In this document: piece after piece, positions 17,018 through 27,282 of the stretch
Layout: every line of letters begins with the position of its first letter
Numbering within the stretch: the stretch's first letter is position 1
NCBI GenBank assembly: GCA_947632305.1
Contig: CANROS010000002.1
Location: 1-61,099, forward strand
DNA from: an uncultured Paenalcaligenes sp.
GTDB taxonomy: Bacteria > Pseudomonadota > Gammaproteobacteria > Burkholderiales > Burkholderiaceae_B
DNA: 61,099 nt
Direction: 5' to 3'
Made by a program: the position numbers and the translations under genes
Notes under the pieces: generated by a model
Databases searched by the model: none
Told to the model about the DNA's origin: nothing
Seen by the model: only the letters and a program-made list of their open reading frames with translations

Positions 17018-18181
17018 GTGGCACATAACGATTTTTTATTTACTTCAGAATCTGTCTCCGAAGGTCATCCTGATAAAGTCGCCGATCAAATCTCTGATGC
17101 GGTGTTGGATGCCATTTTTGAACAAGACCCCAATGCTCGTGTAGCGGCTGAGACGCTATGTAATACCGGTTTGGTTGTATTGGCCGGTGAAATCACGACT
17201 ACCGCTAATGTGAACTACATTGACGTAGCTCGCGAGACACTGAAGCGTATTGGCTATGATAACGCTGATTACGGTATTGATTACAAAAGCTGCGCTGTTT
17301 TGGTGGCCTACGACAAGCAATCACCGGATATCGCTCAGGGCGTAGACCGTAGCCCCGAAGAGTTGATGAACCAGGGGGCAGGCGACCAAGGGCTGATGTT
17401 TGGTTTTGCGTGTGACGAAACCCCAGACCTCATGCCCGCACCTATTTGGTATTCCCATCGTTTAATGCAACGCCAAAGCGAATTGCGTAAAGACGGTCGT
17501 CTGCCTTGGTTGCGTCCCGATGCCAAAGCGCAAGTCACATTCCGCTATATCGATGGTCGTCCTACCGAAGTCGATACCGTAGTGGTGTCTACGCAGCATG
17601 ACCCTGATCTGTCTCAGGAAACCATTCGCGAAGCCGTCATTGAAGACATTATTCGTCCTACTTTTGCCGAGGGCTTGTTGACTGAAAACACCCGCTTTTT
17701 GGTGAACCCTACTGGCAAATTTGTCATTGGAGGCCCGAACGGTGATTGTGGCTTAACCGGTCGTAAGATCATTGTAGATACTTACGGTGGTGCATGCTCG
17801 CATGGTGGTGGTGCTTTCTCTGGTAAAGACCCCTCAAAAGTAGACCGTTCTGCCGCCTATGCCGCACGTTATGTGGCTAAAAATATTGTGGCAGCGGGTT
17901 TGGCACGTCAATGTGAAGTGCAAGTTAGCTATGCGATTGGTGTGGCTGAGCCCATCAATATTACGGTGTATACAAATGGCACGGGCATTATTCCCGATGA
18001 TCAAATTGCCCTGTTAGTCCGTGAGCATTTTGATTTGCGCCCACGTGGTATTGTGCAAATGCTCGATTTGTTGCGTCCTATTTACCTAAAGACCGCAGCG
18101 TATGGCCACTTTGGACGTAGCGAGCCCGAGTTCACTTGGGAAGCCACTGACAAAGCCGCAGCGCTTAGAGCGGCGATTTAA
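17018..18181 (+). CDS. metK: MetK, S-adenosylmethionine synthase
   Basis: A 387-residue enzyme that makes S-adenosylmethionine from ATP and methionine. The GTG at 17018 gives [21 protein letters not shown] with the ATP/metal His in GHPDK; GAGDQG (about 115-120) and the phosphate loop [10 protein letters not shown] (about 270-279) are intact. The earlier TTG at 16994 gives eight residues without family similarity. A terminator follows, then the SAH riboswitch of ahcY, so the two halves of the methyl cycle are separately controlled. The roughly 200-base leader upstream shows no riboswitch I can name. Confidence 0.97.
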   Translation: MAHNDFLFTSESVSEGHPDKVADQISDAVLDAIFEQDPNARVAAETLCNTGLVVLAGEITTTANVNYIDVARETLKRIGYDNADYGIDYKSCAVLVAYDKQSPDIAQGVDRSPEELMNQGAGDQGLMFGFACDETPDLMPAPIWYSHRLMQRQSELRKDGRLPWLRPDAKAQVTFRYIDGRPTEVDTVVVSTQHDPDLSQETIREAVIEDIIRPTFAEGLLTENTRFLVNPTGKFVIGGPNGDCGLTGRKIIVDTYGGACSHGGGAFSGKDPSKVDRSAAYAARYVAKNIVAAGLARQCEVQVSYAIGVAEPINITVYTNGTGIIPDDQIALLVREHFDLRPRGIVQMLDLLRPIYLKTAAYGHFGRSEPEFTWEATDKAAALRAAI

Positions 18182-18203
18182 CTGATAAGCCATAGACCCA
18201 CAA

Positions 18204-18235
18204 ACCATGCCAATGGTATGATAGGCATGGTTTTC
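18204..18235 (+). terminator. Terminator after metK
   Basis: ACCATGCC and GGCATGGT pair around a 12-base loop, followed by TTTTC. Confidence 0.8.
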
Positions 18236-18290
18236 TCATCCTAATGAGAACGACGCGATAGCGTCACAGATTCTGATTTAAGATTTAAAC

Positions 18291-18391
18291 CCATCTGAGG
18301 AGCGTTGCGACTTTGTTGATGACTCATCATCCAAAGCCAGGCTCAGATTGGGAACGTTGCTCAGGCAGTATTTAGAACAACGACGCTCACC
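18291..18391 (+). ncRNA. SAH (S-adenosylhomocysteine) riboswitch
   Basis: The stretch carries the features of the SAH aptamer. P1 is GAGCGT (18300-18305) with ACGCTC (18383-18388). The pseudoknot is ATCTGAG (18293-18299) with CTCAGAT (18342-18348), a perfect 7-base match. An inner hairpin CTTTG/CAAAG follows, and the hallmark strings GGAGCGTTGC, CCAGGCTC and CGCTCACC appear in order. It lies directly upstream of ahcY, the gene these riboswitches control. SAH binding should turn expression on. Confidence 0.93.
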
Positions 18392-18425
18392 TACCTTTTT
18401 ATACAGGGTTGGTGAGCTTTTTTTT
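18385..18425 (+). terminator. Riboswitch-controlled intrinsic terminator of ahcY
   Basis: GCTCACC (18385-18391) pairs with GGTGAGC (18411-18417), followed by eight T. Its 5' arm overlaps the P1 3' strand of the SAH aptamer, so aptamer and terminator exclude each other. SAH bound means read-through to ahcY. Confidence 0.9.
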
Positions 18426-18461
18426 GCTCCGACCCTTTACTACGGATTTTCCGGAGCTATT

Positions 18462-19862
18462 ATGTCTACCTTTACCGATTATAAAATTGCTGATCTCAGT
18501 TTGGCTGAGTGGGGTCATCGCGAGATTGCGATTGCTGAAACTGAAATGCCAGGCTTAATGGCCACACGTGAAGAATACGCGGTTGCACAACCTTTAAAAG
18601 GTGCGCGTATTGCGGGTAGTTTGCACATGACTATTCAAACGGCGGTGTTGATTGAGACACTAGTCGCTTTAGGGGCCGAAGTTCGTTGGGCTTCTTGTAA
18701 TATTTACTCCACTCAAGATCATGCTGCCGCCGCTATTGCAGCACAGAACATCCCTGTGTTTGCGATCAAAGGCGAAAGCTTGGAAGACTATTGGGAATAC
18801 TGCCACGAGATTTTCAACTGGCCTGGCGAACAAGCCAACATGATCTTAGACGATGGCGGCGATGCCACCGTGCTATTGCATTTAGGTGCCAAGGCTGAAA
18901 AAAATCTGTCCGTATTAGATAATCCATCTAGTGAAGAGGAAACGGTTCTTTTTGCTAGCATTCGCGCCAAACTCCAACAAGACGCCACTTGGTACTCCAC
19001 TCGTTTGGCTCAAATCCAAGGGGTAACCGAAGAAACCACCACTGGTGTGCAGCGTCTTTACCAAATGGCGAAAAACGGAGAGCTCGCTTTCCCTGCCATT
19101 AATGTTAACGATTCCGTTACCAAGTCTAAATTTGATAATCTTTATGGTTGCCGCGAGTCATTAGTAGACGGCATTAAGCGTGCTACGGACGTGATGGTTG
19201 CCGGTAAGATCGCTGTGGTATGTGGTTTTGGTGACGTGGGTAAAGGCTGCGCCCAAGCCTTACAAGCTTTGCGTGCCCAAGTTTGGGTTACAGAAATTGA
19301 TCCCATTTGTGCTTTACAGGCGTCAATGGAAGGCTACCGTGTCGTCACTATGGAAGAGGCCGCTGATAAAGCCGATATCTTTGTGACTGCCACCGGTAAC
19401 TACCACGTCATTACTCGTGATCACATGGAGCGCATGAAAGACCAAGCCATCGTATGTAATATTGGTCACTTTGATAATGAAATTGATGTGGCTGCTTTGT
19501 CTGATTTAGAGTGGGAAGAAGTCAAACCTCAGGTGGATCACGTGATTTTCCCTGATGGTAAGCGTATTATTTTGTTAGCCAAAGGTCGCTTGGTAAACCT
19601 AGGTTGTGCTACGGGTCACCCATCTTTTGTGATGTCGGCTTCATTTACTAACCAAACAATTGCCCAAATTGAGCTTTTCACTCAAGGTGATCGTTATGAA
19701 GGTGGTAAGGTATATGTGTTGCCTAAACACTTAGATGAAAAAGTGGCATTTTTACACTTGTCAAAATTGGGTGTAAATCTAACCACATTGACTGAAAAGC
19801 AGGCCCAGTACATTAATGTGCCTCAAACGGGTCCTTTTAAAGTCGATCATTACCGTTACTAA
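18462..19862 (+). CDS. ahcY: AhcY, S-adenosylhomocysteine hydrolase
   Basis: A 466-residue cytosolic NAD+-dependent enzyme that splits SAH to adenosine and homocysteine. The start at 18462 ([22 protein letters not shown]) has CCGGAG upstream; the frame's earlier GTG at 18348 lies in the riboswitch and is not a start. Seen are [30 protein letters not shown] (NAD site, about 255-270), GHFDNEIDV and the C-terminal KVDHYRY. The length matches the bacterial class with an insertion. A terminator follows. Confidence 0.97.
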   Translation: MSTFTDYKIADLSLAEWGHREIAIAETEMPGLMATREEYAVAQPLKGARIAGSLHMTIQTAVLIETLVALGAEVRWASCNIYSTQDHAAAAIAAQNIPVFAIKGESLEDYWEYCHEIFNWPGEQANMILDDGGDATVLLHLGAKAEKNLSVLDNPSSEEETVLFASIRAKLQQDATWYSTRLAQIQGVTEETTTGVQRLYQMAKNGELAFPAINVNDSVTKSKFDNLYGCRESLVDGIKRATDVMVAGKIAVVCGFGDVGKGCAQALQALRAQVWVTEIDPICALQASMEGYRVVTMEEAADKADIFVTATGNYHVITRDHMERMKDQAIVCNIGHFDNEIDVAALSDLEWEEVKPQVDHVIFPDGKRIILLAKGRLVNLGCATGHPSFVMSASFTNQTIAQIELFTQGDRYEGGKVYVLPKHLDEKVAFLHLSKLGVNLTTLTEKQAQYINVPQTGPFKVDHYRY

Positions 19863-19871
19863 GAGCTATTT

Positions 19872-19897
19872 AGGCACCAGAGTGGTGCCTATTTTTT
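19872..19897 (+). terminator. Terminator after ahcY
   Basis: AGGCACCA GAG TGGTGCCT then ATTTTTT. The holin-like gene follows 14 bases later, so read-through or a promoter in this gap must serve it. Confidence 0.85.
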
Positions 19898-19910
19898 CAG
19901 GAGCGTTATC

Positions 19911-20249
19911 ATGACATTACTATTAGTTTGGATTTTAAACGCTGTTGCTTTATTGGTAGTGGCCTATATTTTGCCTGGCATCCAAGTCGCTAGTTTTGCT
20001 TCCGCTTTGGGTGCTGCGGTCGTTTTAGGTTTGCTAAATATGCTGGTAAAACCAGTATTGCAATTGCTGACTTTGCCGCTAACCATAGTGACTTTGGGTT
20101 TGTTCCTCTTGGTCGTTAACGCTCTGGTGTTTTGGCTTGCTGGTTCTATATTAAAAGGCTTTCAAGTCACCGGGTTCTGGTGGGCTTTTATCGGGGCCAT
20201 TGTGTACAGTATTGTGACCAGTCTACTTTCTAACCTTATTCCTAACTAA
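19911..20249 (+). CDS. Phage holin family / YvlD-like small membrane protein
   Basis: A 112-residue protein with four closely packed membrane segments and the family motif LLNMLVKPVLQLLTLPLTIVTLGLF (about 42-65). The ribosome site CAGGAG lies upstream. Despite the family name it is a chromosomal gene found next to ahcY and metF in many Burkholderiales, not part of a prophage. Its function is unknown. The arrangement ahcY-holin-metF suggests shared expression, partly past the intervening terminator. Confidence 0.85.
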   Translation: MTLLLVWILNAVALLVVAYILPGIQVASFASALGAAVVLGLLNMLVKPVLQLLTLPLTIVTLGLFLLVVNALVFWLAGSILKGFQVTGFWWAFIGAIVYSIVTSLLSNLIPN

Positions 20250-20255
20250 AAACTA

Positions 20256-21092
20256 ATGAGTGCTAAAGCGATTATAAGCGCGGAGTTTTTTCCTCCGCGC
20301 GATATTGCTGCGCAAGAAAAGCTCGTGCGTTCAGCAAAAACATTAAGTGAGCTTAATTTAAGTTATGTCAGCATGACTTTTGGAGCGGGTGGATCGACTC
20401 GTTCTGGTACGGCCGATGCCGTCAGTTTGCTACAAAATCTGGGCTTTGATGTGGCGCCCCATTTGTCTTGTATTGGTGCGAGCAAGGCAGATATAGCTGA
20501 AATTCTAGATGATTACAAAGCCAAAGATATCAAGCGTATCGTGGCTTTACGTGGTGATTTGCCTTCAGGGATGGGTGTGCTCGAAGGCGAGATGCGTTAT
20601 GCCAGCGATTTGGTAGGCTTTATTCGTGAACACAGCGGAGATTGGTTTCAGGTCGAAGTCGCCGCCTATCCTGAAATGCATCCGCAGGCCACCTCATTTG
20701 AAGACGACATCAAGCATTTTGTGCACAAAGCACAACAAGGCGCAGATGGGGCCATTACGCAGTATTTTTATAGTGCGGATGCCTATTTCTATTTTGTAGA
20801 GCAAGTCCGTAAAGCTGGCATAGAAATTCCTATCATCCCAGGGATTATGCCGATTACGAACTCTTCGCAGTTGCTACGTTTTTCGAATATGTGTGGTGCC
20901 GAAGTGCCGCGTTGGGTCAGAAATCGTTTGATGGATTTTGGTGATGACCGAGCAGCTATTCGTGATTTTGGTGCAGACGTGGTGACAAAGCTTTGTCAGG
21001 ATTTACTTGATGGTGGCGCACCCGGTTTGCATTTTTATACGCTAAATGGGGCGGATGCCACCATGAAGTTAGTCAATCGCTTGTCTTTGTAA
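20256..21092 (+). CDS. metF: MetF, methylenetetrahydrofolate reductase
   Basis: A 278-residue FAD enzyme reducing 5,10-methylene-THF to 5-methyl-THF, the methyl donor for methionine synthesis. Motifs: SAEFFPPRDIAAQEKL (start), SMTFGAGGSTRSGT (about 40-53), IKRIVALRGDLP and IPIIPGIMPITNSSQL. The ATG follows the holin gene by six bases and has no clear Shine-Dalgarno, which points to coupled translation. With metK and ahcY it completes most of the local methyl cycle. Confidence 0.96.
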   Translation: MSAKAIISAEFFPPRDIAAQEKLVRSAKTLSELNLSYVSMTFGAGGSTRSGTADAVSLLQNLGFDVAPHLSCIGASKADIAEILDDYKAKDIKRIVALRGDLPSGMGVLEGEMRYASDLVGFIREHSGDWFQVEVAAYPEMHPQATSFEDDIKHFVHKAQQGADGAITQYFYSADAYFYFVEQVRKAGIEIPIIPGIMPITNSSQLLRFSNMCGAEVPRWVRNRLMDFGDDRAAIRDFGADVVTKLCQDLLDGGAPGLHFYTLNGADATMKLVNRLSL

Positions 21093-21105
21093 AACTTGCT
21101 TTTGT

Positions 21106-21714
21106 CTACACAGGGGCTGGCTTTGGCCAGCCCCTGTCTGTTAGAACGGCATCCAGCGGGACATCGTGGGCTGCGGGTACGTAGTCGCTTTGTGACAGGT
21201 CGCCTACTGCCCAACCTAAACCAATACTAGTAAAAGAATGTTGACGTGTTGTTAAGTCGGCTAAAGTGCGGTCATAATATCCTTTGCCATAGCCTAAACG
21301 GTCACCCTGTCGGGTAAATCCCAGCGTAGGAACCAAGATGATCTCAGGGTCAGGCGCCACTTCAGCCGTGTCTGGCTCTAAGACGCCAAAGGCGGCTTGC
21401 TTCATGGCCTGCTCTGGGTACCAGGGCTTAAATACCAATGGGGCATCAGCACTAACCATACAAGGTAGGCTGATATGAATATTTTCTTCATCGGACCATT
21501 GGCTTAGCAGGGGGCGTAAATCAGGTTCATTGGCCAGAGCCCAATAGGCGGCAATATGTAAAGGTTGGGCCGGATCAGAGCGTTGTTGGCGGTATTGATT
21601 CAGCCAAGTAAATAAGCGGCCTCGCATCAATAAAGCACCACGACTCATGCCACGAGAGTCTTGTTGAGCGCGTAAGTTGAGTAAATTTTGGCGTAGGTCG
21701 TTATAGTCAGTCAT
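21106..21714 (-). CDS. fau: 5-formyltetrahydrofolate cyclo-ligase
   Basis: A 202-residue ATP-dependent enzyme (YgfA/MTHFS type) that returns 5-formyl-THF to the folate pool. The C-terminal ATP/metal site is clear: ILVPTLGFTRQGDRLGYGKGYYDRTL (about 126-151). The N-terminal helix with RGRLFTWLNQYRQQ fits the family. It is convergent with metF, matching its folate role. Its last codons lie inside a strong hairpin that may stop both transcripts. Confidence 0.92.
   Translation of the reverse strand: MTDYNDLRQNLLNLRAQQDSRGMSRGALLMRGRLFTWLNQYRQQRSDPAQPLHIAAYWALANEPDLRPLLSQWSDEENIHISLPCMVSADAPLVFKPWYPEQAMKQAAFGVLEPDTAEVAPDPEIILVPTLGFTRQGDRLGYGKGYYDRTLADLTTRQHSFTSIGLGWAVGDLSQSDYVPAAHDVPLDAVLTDRGWPKPAPV
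21110..21137. terminator. Strong hairpin between metF and the cyclo-ligase gene
   Basis: ACAGGGGCTGGC and GCCAGCCCCTGT form a 12-base perfect stem with a TTTG loop, partly inside the 3' end of the cyclo-ligase gene. There is no T run on the plus strand, so I rate it a transcript-end structure of uncertain efficiency. Confidence 0.5.
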
Positions 21715-21789
21715 AGTGCGTAATTTAAAAAGGGCTAGTCCATGTTCTTACAGCTAAGGTATCAGAAAAATAGCATCGAAGGCAGTGCC

Positions 21790-23847
21790 GTGCGGTCAAA
21801 TCGTTTTTTAGTAAGCATGGGGTTGTTAGGTAGCGTGTTTTTAATGGGTTGCGCAGGGGCAACTAAAGCGCCTCAGGCCAATAGTGCCGAGCCATCACAA
21901 CAACTAGCGGCCTTGGCTCCTACTTATGCAGCACCGCCGCCGGCGGTACGCTGGGAAGCCTTACCCCAAGTGCCGGCGTCTGCTCGTAGCGCTGTGGTGG
22001 ATGCACGGGCAGCGGTGCAAGCAAAAAATTGGCGCCGTGTGGGCGAGCTGGTCCAGCCAGCGAAATCTGATTTGGTTTTGGGTGCTTATCCGGCGTATTG
22101 GCATTTGCGCCAACAGGTGCACGATACCACCAAACCCATTCCTTCTGATCAGCTGTGGCAGTTTTTGCGTGAGTACGATGACGAGTATTTAGCCGAACGT
22201 CTCAAAGGGGACTGGGCAATTGCGGCGGTACGAGCCGGCGACTTTAATTTAATTAATCAGTTGGCGCCTAAAGACCTAGGCAACTCCCAAGTCCGTTGTG
22301 CCGTGGCTTATGGTCGCCACATGACGCAGCAGTCCTTGGATACGGCGCGGGTGTTAGCGCAGTTTGTGCCTGGTGCCACGTGTTGGAGCCTCTTGGATCA
22401 GCTCTGGGCTGATAAAGCCGTGGGCTTTAATGAAGTGCGTGATTTAGTGCGCTCGGCGCTAGAGCAAGGTAAAAACAACGAGGCCAGACGCTATGCGGCC
22501 ATTGCCTTTGATGGCAAGCAAATGCAAGACTACACGGCGCTAATGGAAGCGCCCCGTACTTGGTTAGCCAAACAAAATCAGCTTCAAGGTCAAGCCCATA
22601 CCGAATTGGTCACGTTGGCACTCTCTCGGTTAGCCCGCGATAACGATAGAGCTGCTCAGGCCCGTTATATTGAGCAAAACTGGGCAGCTAAGCTCTCCGA
22701 GCCTCAGCTTGATTGGGTATGGGGGCAGTTTGGGCTGATCCCAGCGTTACGAGTAGAAAACGATGCGGCTCGTTGGTATAGATTATCGGGTAACACGCCT
22801 AAAACGGACTACAACCATGCATGGGAAGTGCGTGCCGAGTTGCGCCAATACCCCATTGATTGGCCCTACGTAGAGCAAGCCATTGATAAAATGTCGGCCA
22901 CTCAAGCCGCCGAACCGGTTTGGGTGTATTGGAAAGCCAGAGCCCTAGAGGCCCAAGGTCAAACGGCGGCAGCGCAAGCCGCTTACGAGTCCATCGCAGG
23001 GGATCTGAATTTTTACGGGCAGTTAGCTAACGAGGAGTTAAACCGCACCATTCCTTTGCCTGTGGCTCCTACCACTATTACTGCAGCAGAAAAGCACGAT
23101 GTGGCTACCCGCCCCGGATTATTACGAGCATTAGAGCTATTTAAATTGGGTTGGCGTTCCGAGGCCACCGTAGAGTGGGGCTTTGCCTTGCGTGGTATGA
23201 ATGACCGTCAGTTACGCGCTGCTGCCGAGCTAGCTCGTGAAAATCAAGTCTATGATAGGGTAGTGAACACTTCGTTGTTGACCAAGCAGGAAGTTGATTT
23301 TGGCCAGCGTTTTGTTGCGCCCTTTGAAGGGGGCGTCACAGAAAAAGCGCGTTTGATAGGCTTGGATCCGGCGTGGGTGTATGGCTTAATTCGTCAAGAG
23401 TCCCGTTTTATGATGGATGCCCGTTCTGGGGTAGGGGCCTCGGGGTTAATGCAGTTGATGCCGGCGACGGCCAAGTGGACGGCAAATAAAATAGGGATGT
23501 CCGATTTCAAACCGGCGATGGTGAATGAGTTTGAAATCAATACCATTTTGGGCACGAACTATTTAAATATGGTGTTAGCGCAACTGGATGGCTCTGAGGT
23601 GTTGGCTTCAGCCGGTTATAACGCGGGACCAGGTCGTCCTATTAACTGGCGTTCGCGCTTACAAGGTCCAGTCGAGGGTGCCATATTTGCAGAAACGATT
23701 CCTTTTACGGAAACGCGTCTTTATGTGAAAAACGTGCTGTCTAATGCTACGTATTACTCCATGCTCTTTACGGGGCAACCCCAGTCTTTAAAGCAACGTT
23801 TGGGCACTATCTCTCCACAAAGCAGACGTAATACGGAGTTGCCTTAA
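21790..23847 (+). CDS. slt: Soluble lytic murein transglycosylase (Slt-type lipoprotein)
   Basis: About 685 residues. The GTG at 21790 gives [23 protein letters not shown], a lipoprotein signal with lipobox LMGC; an ATG at 21742 would add 16 residues ahead of it. A superhelical alpha-domain (residues about 60-480, rich in paired helices) leads to the SLT catalytic domain with the glutamate in [25 protein letters not shown] and [12 protein letters not shown]. It cleaves peptidoglycan strands in the periplasm, leaving 1,6-anhydromuramic ends. Its stop overlaps the cca start by one base. Confidence 0.93.
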   Translation: MRSNRFLVSMGLLGSVFLMGCAGATKAPQANSAEPSQQLAALAPTYAAPPPAVRWEALPQVPASARSAVVDARAAVQAKNWRRVGELVQPAKSDLVLGAYPAYWHLRQQVHDTTKPIPSDQLWQFLREYDDEYLAERLKGDWAIAAVRAGDFNLINQLAPKDLGNSQVRCAVAYGRHMTQQSLDTARVLAQFVPGATCWSLLDQLWADKAVGFNEVRDLVRSALEQGKNNEARRYAAIAFDGKQMQDYTALMEAPRTWLAKQNQLQGQAHTELVTLALSRLARDNDRAAQARYIEQNWAAKLSEPQLDWVWGQFGLIPALRVENDAARWYRLSGNTPKTDYNHAWEVRAELRQYPIDWPYVEQAIDKMSATQAAEPVWVYWKARALEAQGQTAAAQAAYESIAGDLNFYGQLANEELNRTIPLPVAPTTITAAEKHDVATRPGLLRALELFKLGWRSEATVEWGFALRGMNDRQLRAAAELARENQVYDRVVNTSLLTKQEVDFGQRFVAPFEGGVTEKARLIGLDPAWVYGLIRQESRFMMDARSGVGASGLMQLMPATAKWTANKIGMSDFKPAMVNEFEINTILGTNYLNMVLAQLDGSEVLASAGYNAGPGRPINWRSRLQGPVEGAIFAETIPFTETRLYVKNVLSNATYYSMLFTGQPQSLKQRLGTISPQSRRNTELP

Positions 23848-24983
23848 TGGAACTGAGCACACTGCAGCGCCAGGCCTTAATGGCTTTAGTGCAGCGCACC
23901 GATCCCTTGTTAGAGGGCTTGGATTGTTATGTGGTGGGGGGCGCTGTACGCGACACCTTGTTGCAGTTGCCGGTAGGCGATAGAGATTGGGTGGTTGTGG
24001 GGGCCACCCCCGAGCAATTAGCACAACGCGGTTTTATTCCGGTGGGCGGCGACTTCCCGGTGTTTTTGCATCCCCGCACCAAAGAAGAATTTGCTTTAGC
24101 GCGCACCGAGCGTAAGTCAGGGCGTGGCTACAAAGGGTTTACCTTTTATACGGGGCAGGATGTCAGCCTTGCTGATGACTTGGTGCGACGTGATCTCACC
24201 ATTAATGCCATGGCCTTAGATACATTGGGTCAGTTTCATGACCCTTTGCATGGCTATGCTGATATTCAACAGCGCTGTTTACGTCATGTGGGGCAGGCTT
24301 TTGCTGAAGACCCCGTACGGCTGTTACGGCTGGCACGCTTTGCCGCACGGTTTAGCGATTTTACTATTGCCCCCGAGACGCTCGACTTGGCTCAGCATTT
24401 GGTGGCGAGTGGCGAGGTCGATGCCTTGGTGCCAGAGCGTGTCTGGCAAGAACTGCACAAAGGGCTGCAAACCGGTGCGCCTGTGCGTATGGTGCAGGTG
24501 CTGGCGCAGTGTGGGGCTTTGTCTAGGGTTTTGCCGGGCTTGGTGTGGAACGAAGCCGCGACTCAGGCGTTAACCTGTGCAGTGCAGCGTCAGTTAGACT
24601 TAGCCCAGCGTTTTGCGTTGTTATGTATACAAAGCCCAAATCCTGAACAGTTGGCGGATCACATTCGAGCCCCTAGTGCTTTTAAAGATTTAGCGCGGTT
24701 ACTGCCCCTCTTTTTAAAGAGCGCTGCCGGGCCTTTAAACGCGGTAACGGTAGCCAATACGCTGCAAAGGTTGGATAGTCTACGCAAGCCGGAGCGTTTT
24801 GCTTTGGTAGTGCAGGCGGCTCAATGCGTAGTACCCACTGATTTAACGCCGTGGTTGCAGGCGGCGCAGTGCTTTGCTTCAGTGGATGCCGGAGTCATCG
24901 CTCAAGCCCATCAGGGCCAGCCTAAATCTATCCCTGAGGTCATATGGGCAGCTCGACTAGATGCTTTGTCTGCTATTTTCTAA
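23847..24983 (+). CDS. cca: CCA tRNA nucleotidyltransferase
   Basis: A 378-residue class II nucleotidyltransferase. [20 protein letters not shown] contains the GG/RD site and the catalytic DxD (DRDWVVVG); [12 protein letters not shown] and [15 protein letters not shown] follow. It adds CCA to tRNA 3' ends. The C-terminal HD phosphohydrolase domain of the E. coli enzyme (about 412 residues) is not evident: no HD pair is found in the last third. It is translationally coupled to slt and runs 11 bases into the convergent EamA gene. Confidence 0.92.
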   Translation: MELSTLQRQALMALVQRTDPLLEGLDCYVVGGAVRDTLLQLPVGDRDWVVVGATPEQLAQRGFIPVGGDFPVFLHPRTKEEFALARTERKSGRGYKGFTFYTGQDVSLADDLVRRDLTINAMALDTLGQFHDPLHGYADIQQRCLRHVGQAFAEDPVRLLRLARFAARFSDFTIAPETLDLAQHLVASGEVDALVPERVWQELHKGLQTGAPVRMVQVLAQCGALSRVLPGLVWNEAATQALTCAVQRQLDLAQRFALLCIQSPNPEQLADHIRAPSAFKDLARLLPLFLKSAAGPLNAVTVANTLQRLDSLRKPERFALVVQAAQCVVPTDLTPWLQAAQCFASVDAGVIAQAHQGQPKSIPEVIWAARLDALSAIF

Positions 24984-25887
24984 GCTGAGAAAAAGCAATA
25001 ATACAACTGATGACCACGGCACCCCCAATAAGCTGAATGAGGCTGAGTTGTTGCCCTAAGATGAGCCAGCCTAAGGTTAAAGAAGCTACCGGTTCTATGT
25101 TGATTGCAGTGGCATTCTGGGCTAGGTTTAAACGTGGTGCCAGCATGAAAAGCAGGGTAAAAGCAAACGCATATAAACTGCTGAGTAAAATCAAAGACAC
25201 ATAGCCCGTGCTCGTCTCAGGTAGGGTTAGACCGCCAGGAAATATATCCGCGCTACCCGCCACCAAGGTAACAATCAACACGGTGATCATGGTGTAAAAA
25301 CTGCGAGCGCTTCCTTTGGCATTAGACAGTTTGTGTTCAGTCACCCACATGCCTAACGAGAAAGCAAACGCCGCAAGTAATGCGCTGCCAATCCCTACTA
25401 CCCAGAGTTGAATATTCGTTTGGTCACTTTGGATTAAGGCCGGAATATCTAGCGCAAGCAGCAAACCAAATAAAGTGAGCGCCATGAGCGAAGCCCTGAC
25501 CTTGGTTGGCGGTTTGCCTCCCAAAAGCCAAGAAAGCAACGCCATTTGGATGGGGAAGGTATTAGCCGCTAATAGCGCTATACCGACGGGGATACGTGAG
25601 ACAGCCGAGTAAATGCAGATGCTTTGGATCGCAATCAGCAGACCCAGCAGCAGTTGCCACGGCGCCTGCTGCCAGCTCATTTTTAGGCTTTGTTTATAGA
25701 CAATAGCCAAAATAGATAACAGCGCTAAGGTGGCAAAAGAGCGCACCAAAATGGCGGTGAGTAAACCCGTGCCATTATCAAAACTGATGCGGGCAGAAAT
25801 GTGCGCGCTTGCAAAAACCACCCCCACCCCCAGTAAAGTTAGGATGGAAATATGGCGAGCAAAGGGTTGTGGGACGGAGGGACTCAT
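24973..25887 (-). CDS. EamA/DMT family transporter
   Basis: About 304 residues forming ten predicted membrane segments in two EamA repeats, with the repeat ends [26 protein letters not shown] and [20 protein letters not shown]. It is a drug/metabolite exporter of unknown substrate in the inner membrane. The start at 25887 (MSPSVPQPF) lies just after the methyltransferase stop and has TAAGGCGC upstream; the frame's earlier codons overlap that gene. It is the last of three linked minus-strand genes. Confidence 0.85.
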   Translation of the reverse strand: MSPSVPQPFARHISILTLLGVGVVFASAHISARISFDNGTGLLTAILVRSFATLALLSILAIVYKQSLKMSWQQAPWQLLLGLLIAIQSICIYSAVSRIPVGIALLAANTFPIQMALLSWLLGGKPPTKVRASLMALTLFGLLLALDIPALIQSDQTNIQLWVVGIGSALLAAFAFSLGMWVTEHKLSNAKGSARSFYTMITVLIVTLVAGSADIFPGGLTLPETSTGYVSLILLSSLYAFAFTLLFMLAPRLNLAQNATAINIEPVASLTLGWLILGQQLSLIQLIGGAVVISCIIAFSQLRK

Positions 25888-25894
25888 AAGCGCC

Positions 25895-27112
25895 TTAGAG
25901 AAAATCGCGTCGATCACGCATCATAAAACCCAACAAAGGGGTGGGGATATTTTTACCTAGCGCTAGCACTTTAAATAATTCGCCCATTTCGGCTTCGGAT
26001 AAAAGCGTTTGTACGGCCTGTACTTGTTGGGTCCAGCGTTGTAGGTGTTTGGGGTTGGACCTATCAATGAGGTCATGGAGCACGTTTAAATCTTGGGTAA
26101 TGCCACAATTCATTAAAAAGTGAGCTTGTGAGGTATAACCCATCACATCTAGATCTGCCGCTAAGGCGGCATCTGCTATGGCGGTAAAGTCCACATGGGC
26201 GGTGATGTCTTGGAAGCCAGGAAGGATCAGGGCTTCATCATGAGCAAAGTGCCTAAAGTGGCACATTAAGGTGCCCATATGACGTTGAACGTGATAGAAC
26301 TCGTGCTGGGCAAAACCATAATCAATTAAGAGGGCAGCGCCTTGCTCTAACCACTGCCCCATCGCTTGAATCCAGCTCTCCGCTTGCAGGTTGATTTCTG
26401 AGCGATAGCCTGGAATCAAAGGTAAACGAGCGTCAGCCAGACTGGCCAACGCACCACTAGCGGGGCGGGCACTGAGCAGGAAGGGGCTGGGGGAGTGCTC
26501 GTTTTTATTTGGATTTAAACTCACCCCCAACTCTAAAACCTGTAGATCCGTATCACGCTGAACCAAATGAATGGGCATCGCATCCAAGACTTCGTTGGCG
26601 ACTACGGCCCCTTTGAAGGCGGTGGGAAGTTGATCTAACCATTGCACCTGATCACCAAAGGCAGCCAAGCGCTCTTGCTGACGAGCACGTAGTGATGGAG
26701 ATAGCTCTAGGATTAAGTAGCGTACTGAGCGTAGACCAGCCTGTTGCAAAGACGTAATAATGGCTTCAGCCAGTGCGCCTGAACCCGCGCCAAACTCCAA
26801 CACCGTCTCTGAATCGGAGTGCTGCAAAATAGGCAAGATTTGTTTAGCTACGCTTTGACCAAATAGAGGGCTGAGTTCTGGTGCAGTGGTGAAGTCCCCG
26901 GCACGATGAAACTTGGTACTGCCCCCTGTGTAATAGCCGATCACTGGCGCATACAAAGCGGCTTGCATCCATTGGTCAAAAGGCAAAAAGTTATTGTGTT
27001 GTTGAATTAAAGCACCCAGAGTTTGGTGGTGCTGATCCAGTAGAGGCCAGAGCTCAGGTTCAAGTTGTGGCAGGCCGTGCGGATAGATAGGAGCAGATGG
27101 GACAAACATCAT
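25895..27112 (-). CDS. MidA/NDUFAF7-type SAM-dependent methyltransferase
   Basis: A 405-residue protein of the COG1565 (DUF185) family, related to mitochondrial NDUFAF7. Seen are the N-terminal MQAALYAPVIGYYTGG, FTTAPELSPLFGQ, the SAM-binding VLEFGAGSGALAEAI (about 121-135), VANEVLDAMPIHL and the later LIDYGFAQHEFYH. NDUFAF7 methylates an arginine of a complex I subunit; the bacterial role is not firmly known. It overlaps the stop of a 57-residue membrane-protein gene upstream and precedes the EamA gene, so all three are likely co-expressed. Confidence 0.88.
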   Translation of the reverse strand: MMFVPSAPIYPHGLPQLEPELWPLLDQHHQTLGALIQQHNNFLPFDQWMQAALYAPVIGYYTGGSTKFHRAGDFTTAPELSPLFGQSVAKQILPILQHSDSETVLEFGAGSGALAEAIITSLQQAGLRSVRYLILELSPSLRARQQERLAAFGDQVQWLDQLPTAFKGAVVANEVLDAMPIHLVQRDTDLQVLELGVSLNPNKNEHSPSPFLLSARPASGALASLADARLPLIPGYRSEINLQAESWIQAMGQWLEQGAALLIDYGFAQHEFYHVQRHMGTLMCHFRHFAHDEALILPGFQDITAHVDFTAIADAALAADLDVMGYTSQAHFLMNCGITQDLNVLHDLIDRSNPKHLQRWTQQVQAVQTLLSEAEMGELFKVLALGKNIPTPLLGFMMRDRRDFL

Positions 27113-27282
27113 AAGTTATTTTTTTTATTTTTAGCTAGGCTTTGCAAAGCGCGCAGCATTCCAATTAAAAAACTAATTAAAATAGCGCTGATTAAAGCCG
27201 CTATGAAATTGCCAAAAAATACCCATAGAGGTAAGCAAAGTAAGGCGGCTAGGACTAGGGGTCTAGATAATAGTGCTTTCAT
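27109..27282 (-). CDS. Small two-helix membrane protein, 57 aa
   Basis: A short minus-strand frame whose TGA lies inside the ATGATG start of the methyltransferase gene, giving coupled translation. The product has two hydrophobic segments (about 5-23 and 24-43, including PLVLAALLCLPLWVFFGNF and LISAILISFLIGM), then a basic tail (ALQSLAKNKKNNL). No family is recognised and the ribosome site is weak. The tight overlap and clean membrane topology are the reasons to believe it. Confidence 0.55.
   Translation of the reverse strand: MKALLSRPLVLAALLCLPLWVFFGNFIAALISAILISFLIGMLRALQSLAKNKKNNL

Noticed and set aside
18348-18461. N-terminal extension of AhcY
   Set aside because: It overlaps the SAH riboswitch and its terminator; AhcY starts at MSTFTDYK with its own ribosome site.
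19911-20249. Prophage remnant because of the holin name
   Set aside because: There are no lysin, capsid or integrase genes; this holin-like gene is a normal neighbour of ahcY and metF in related bacteria.
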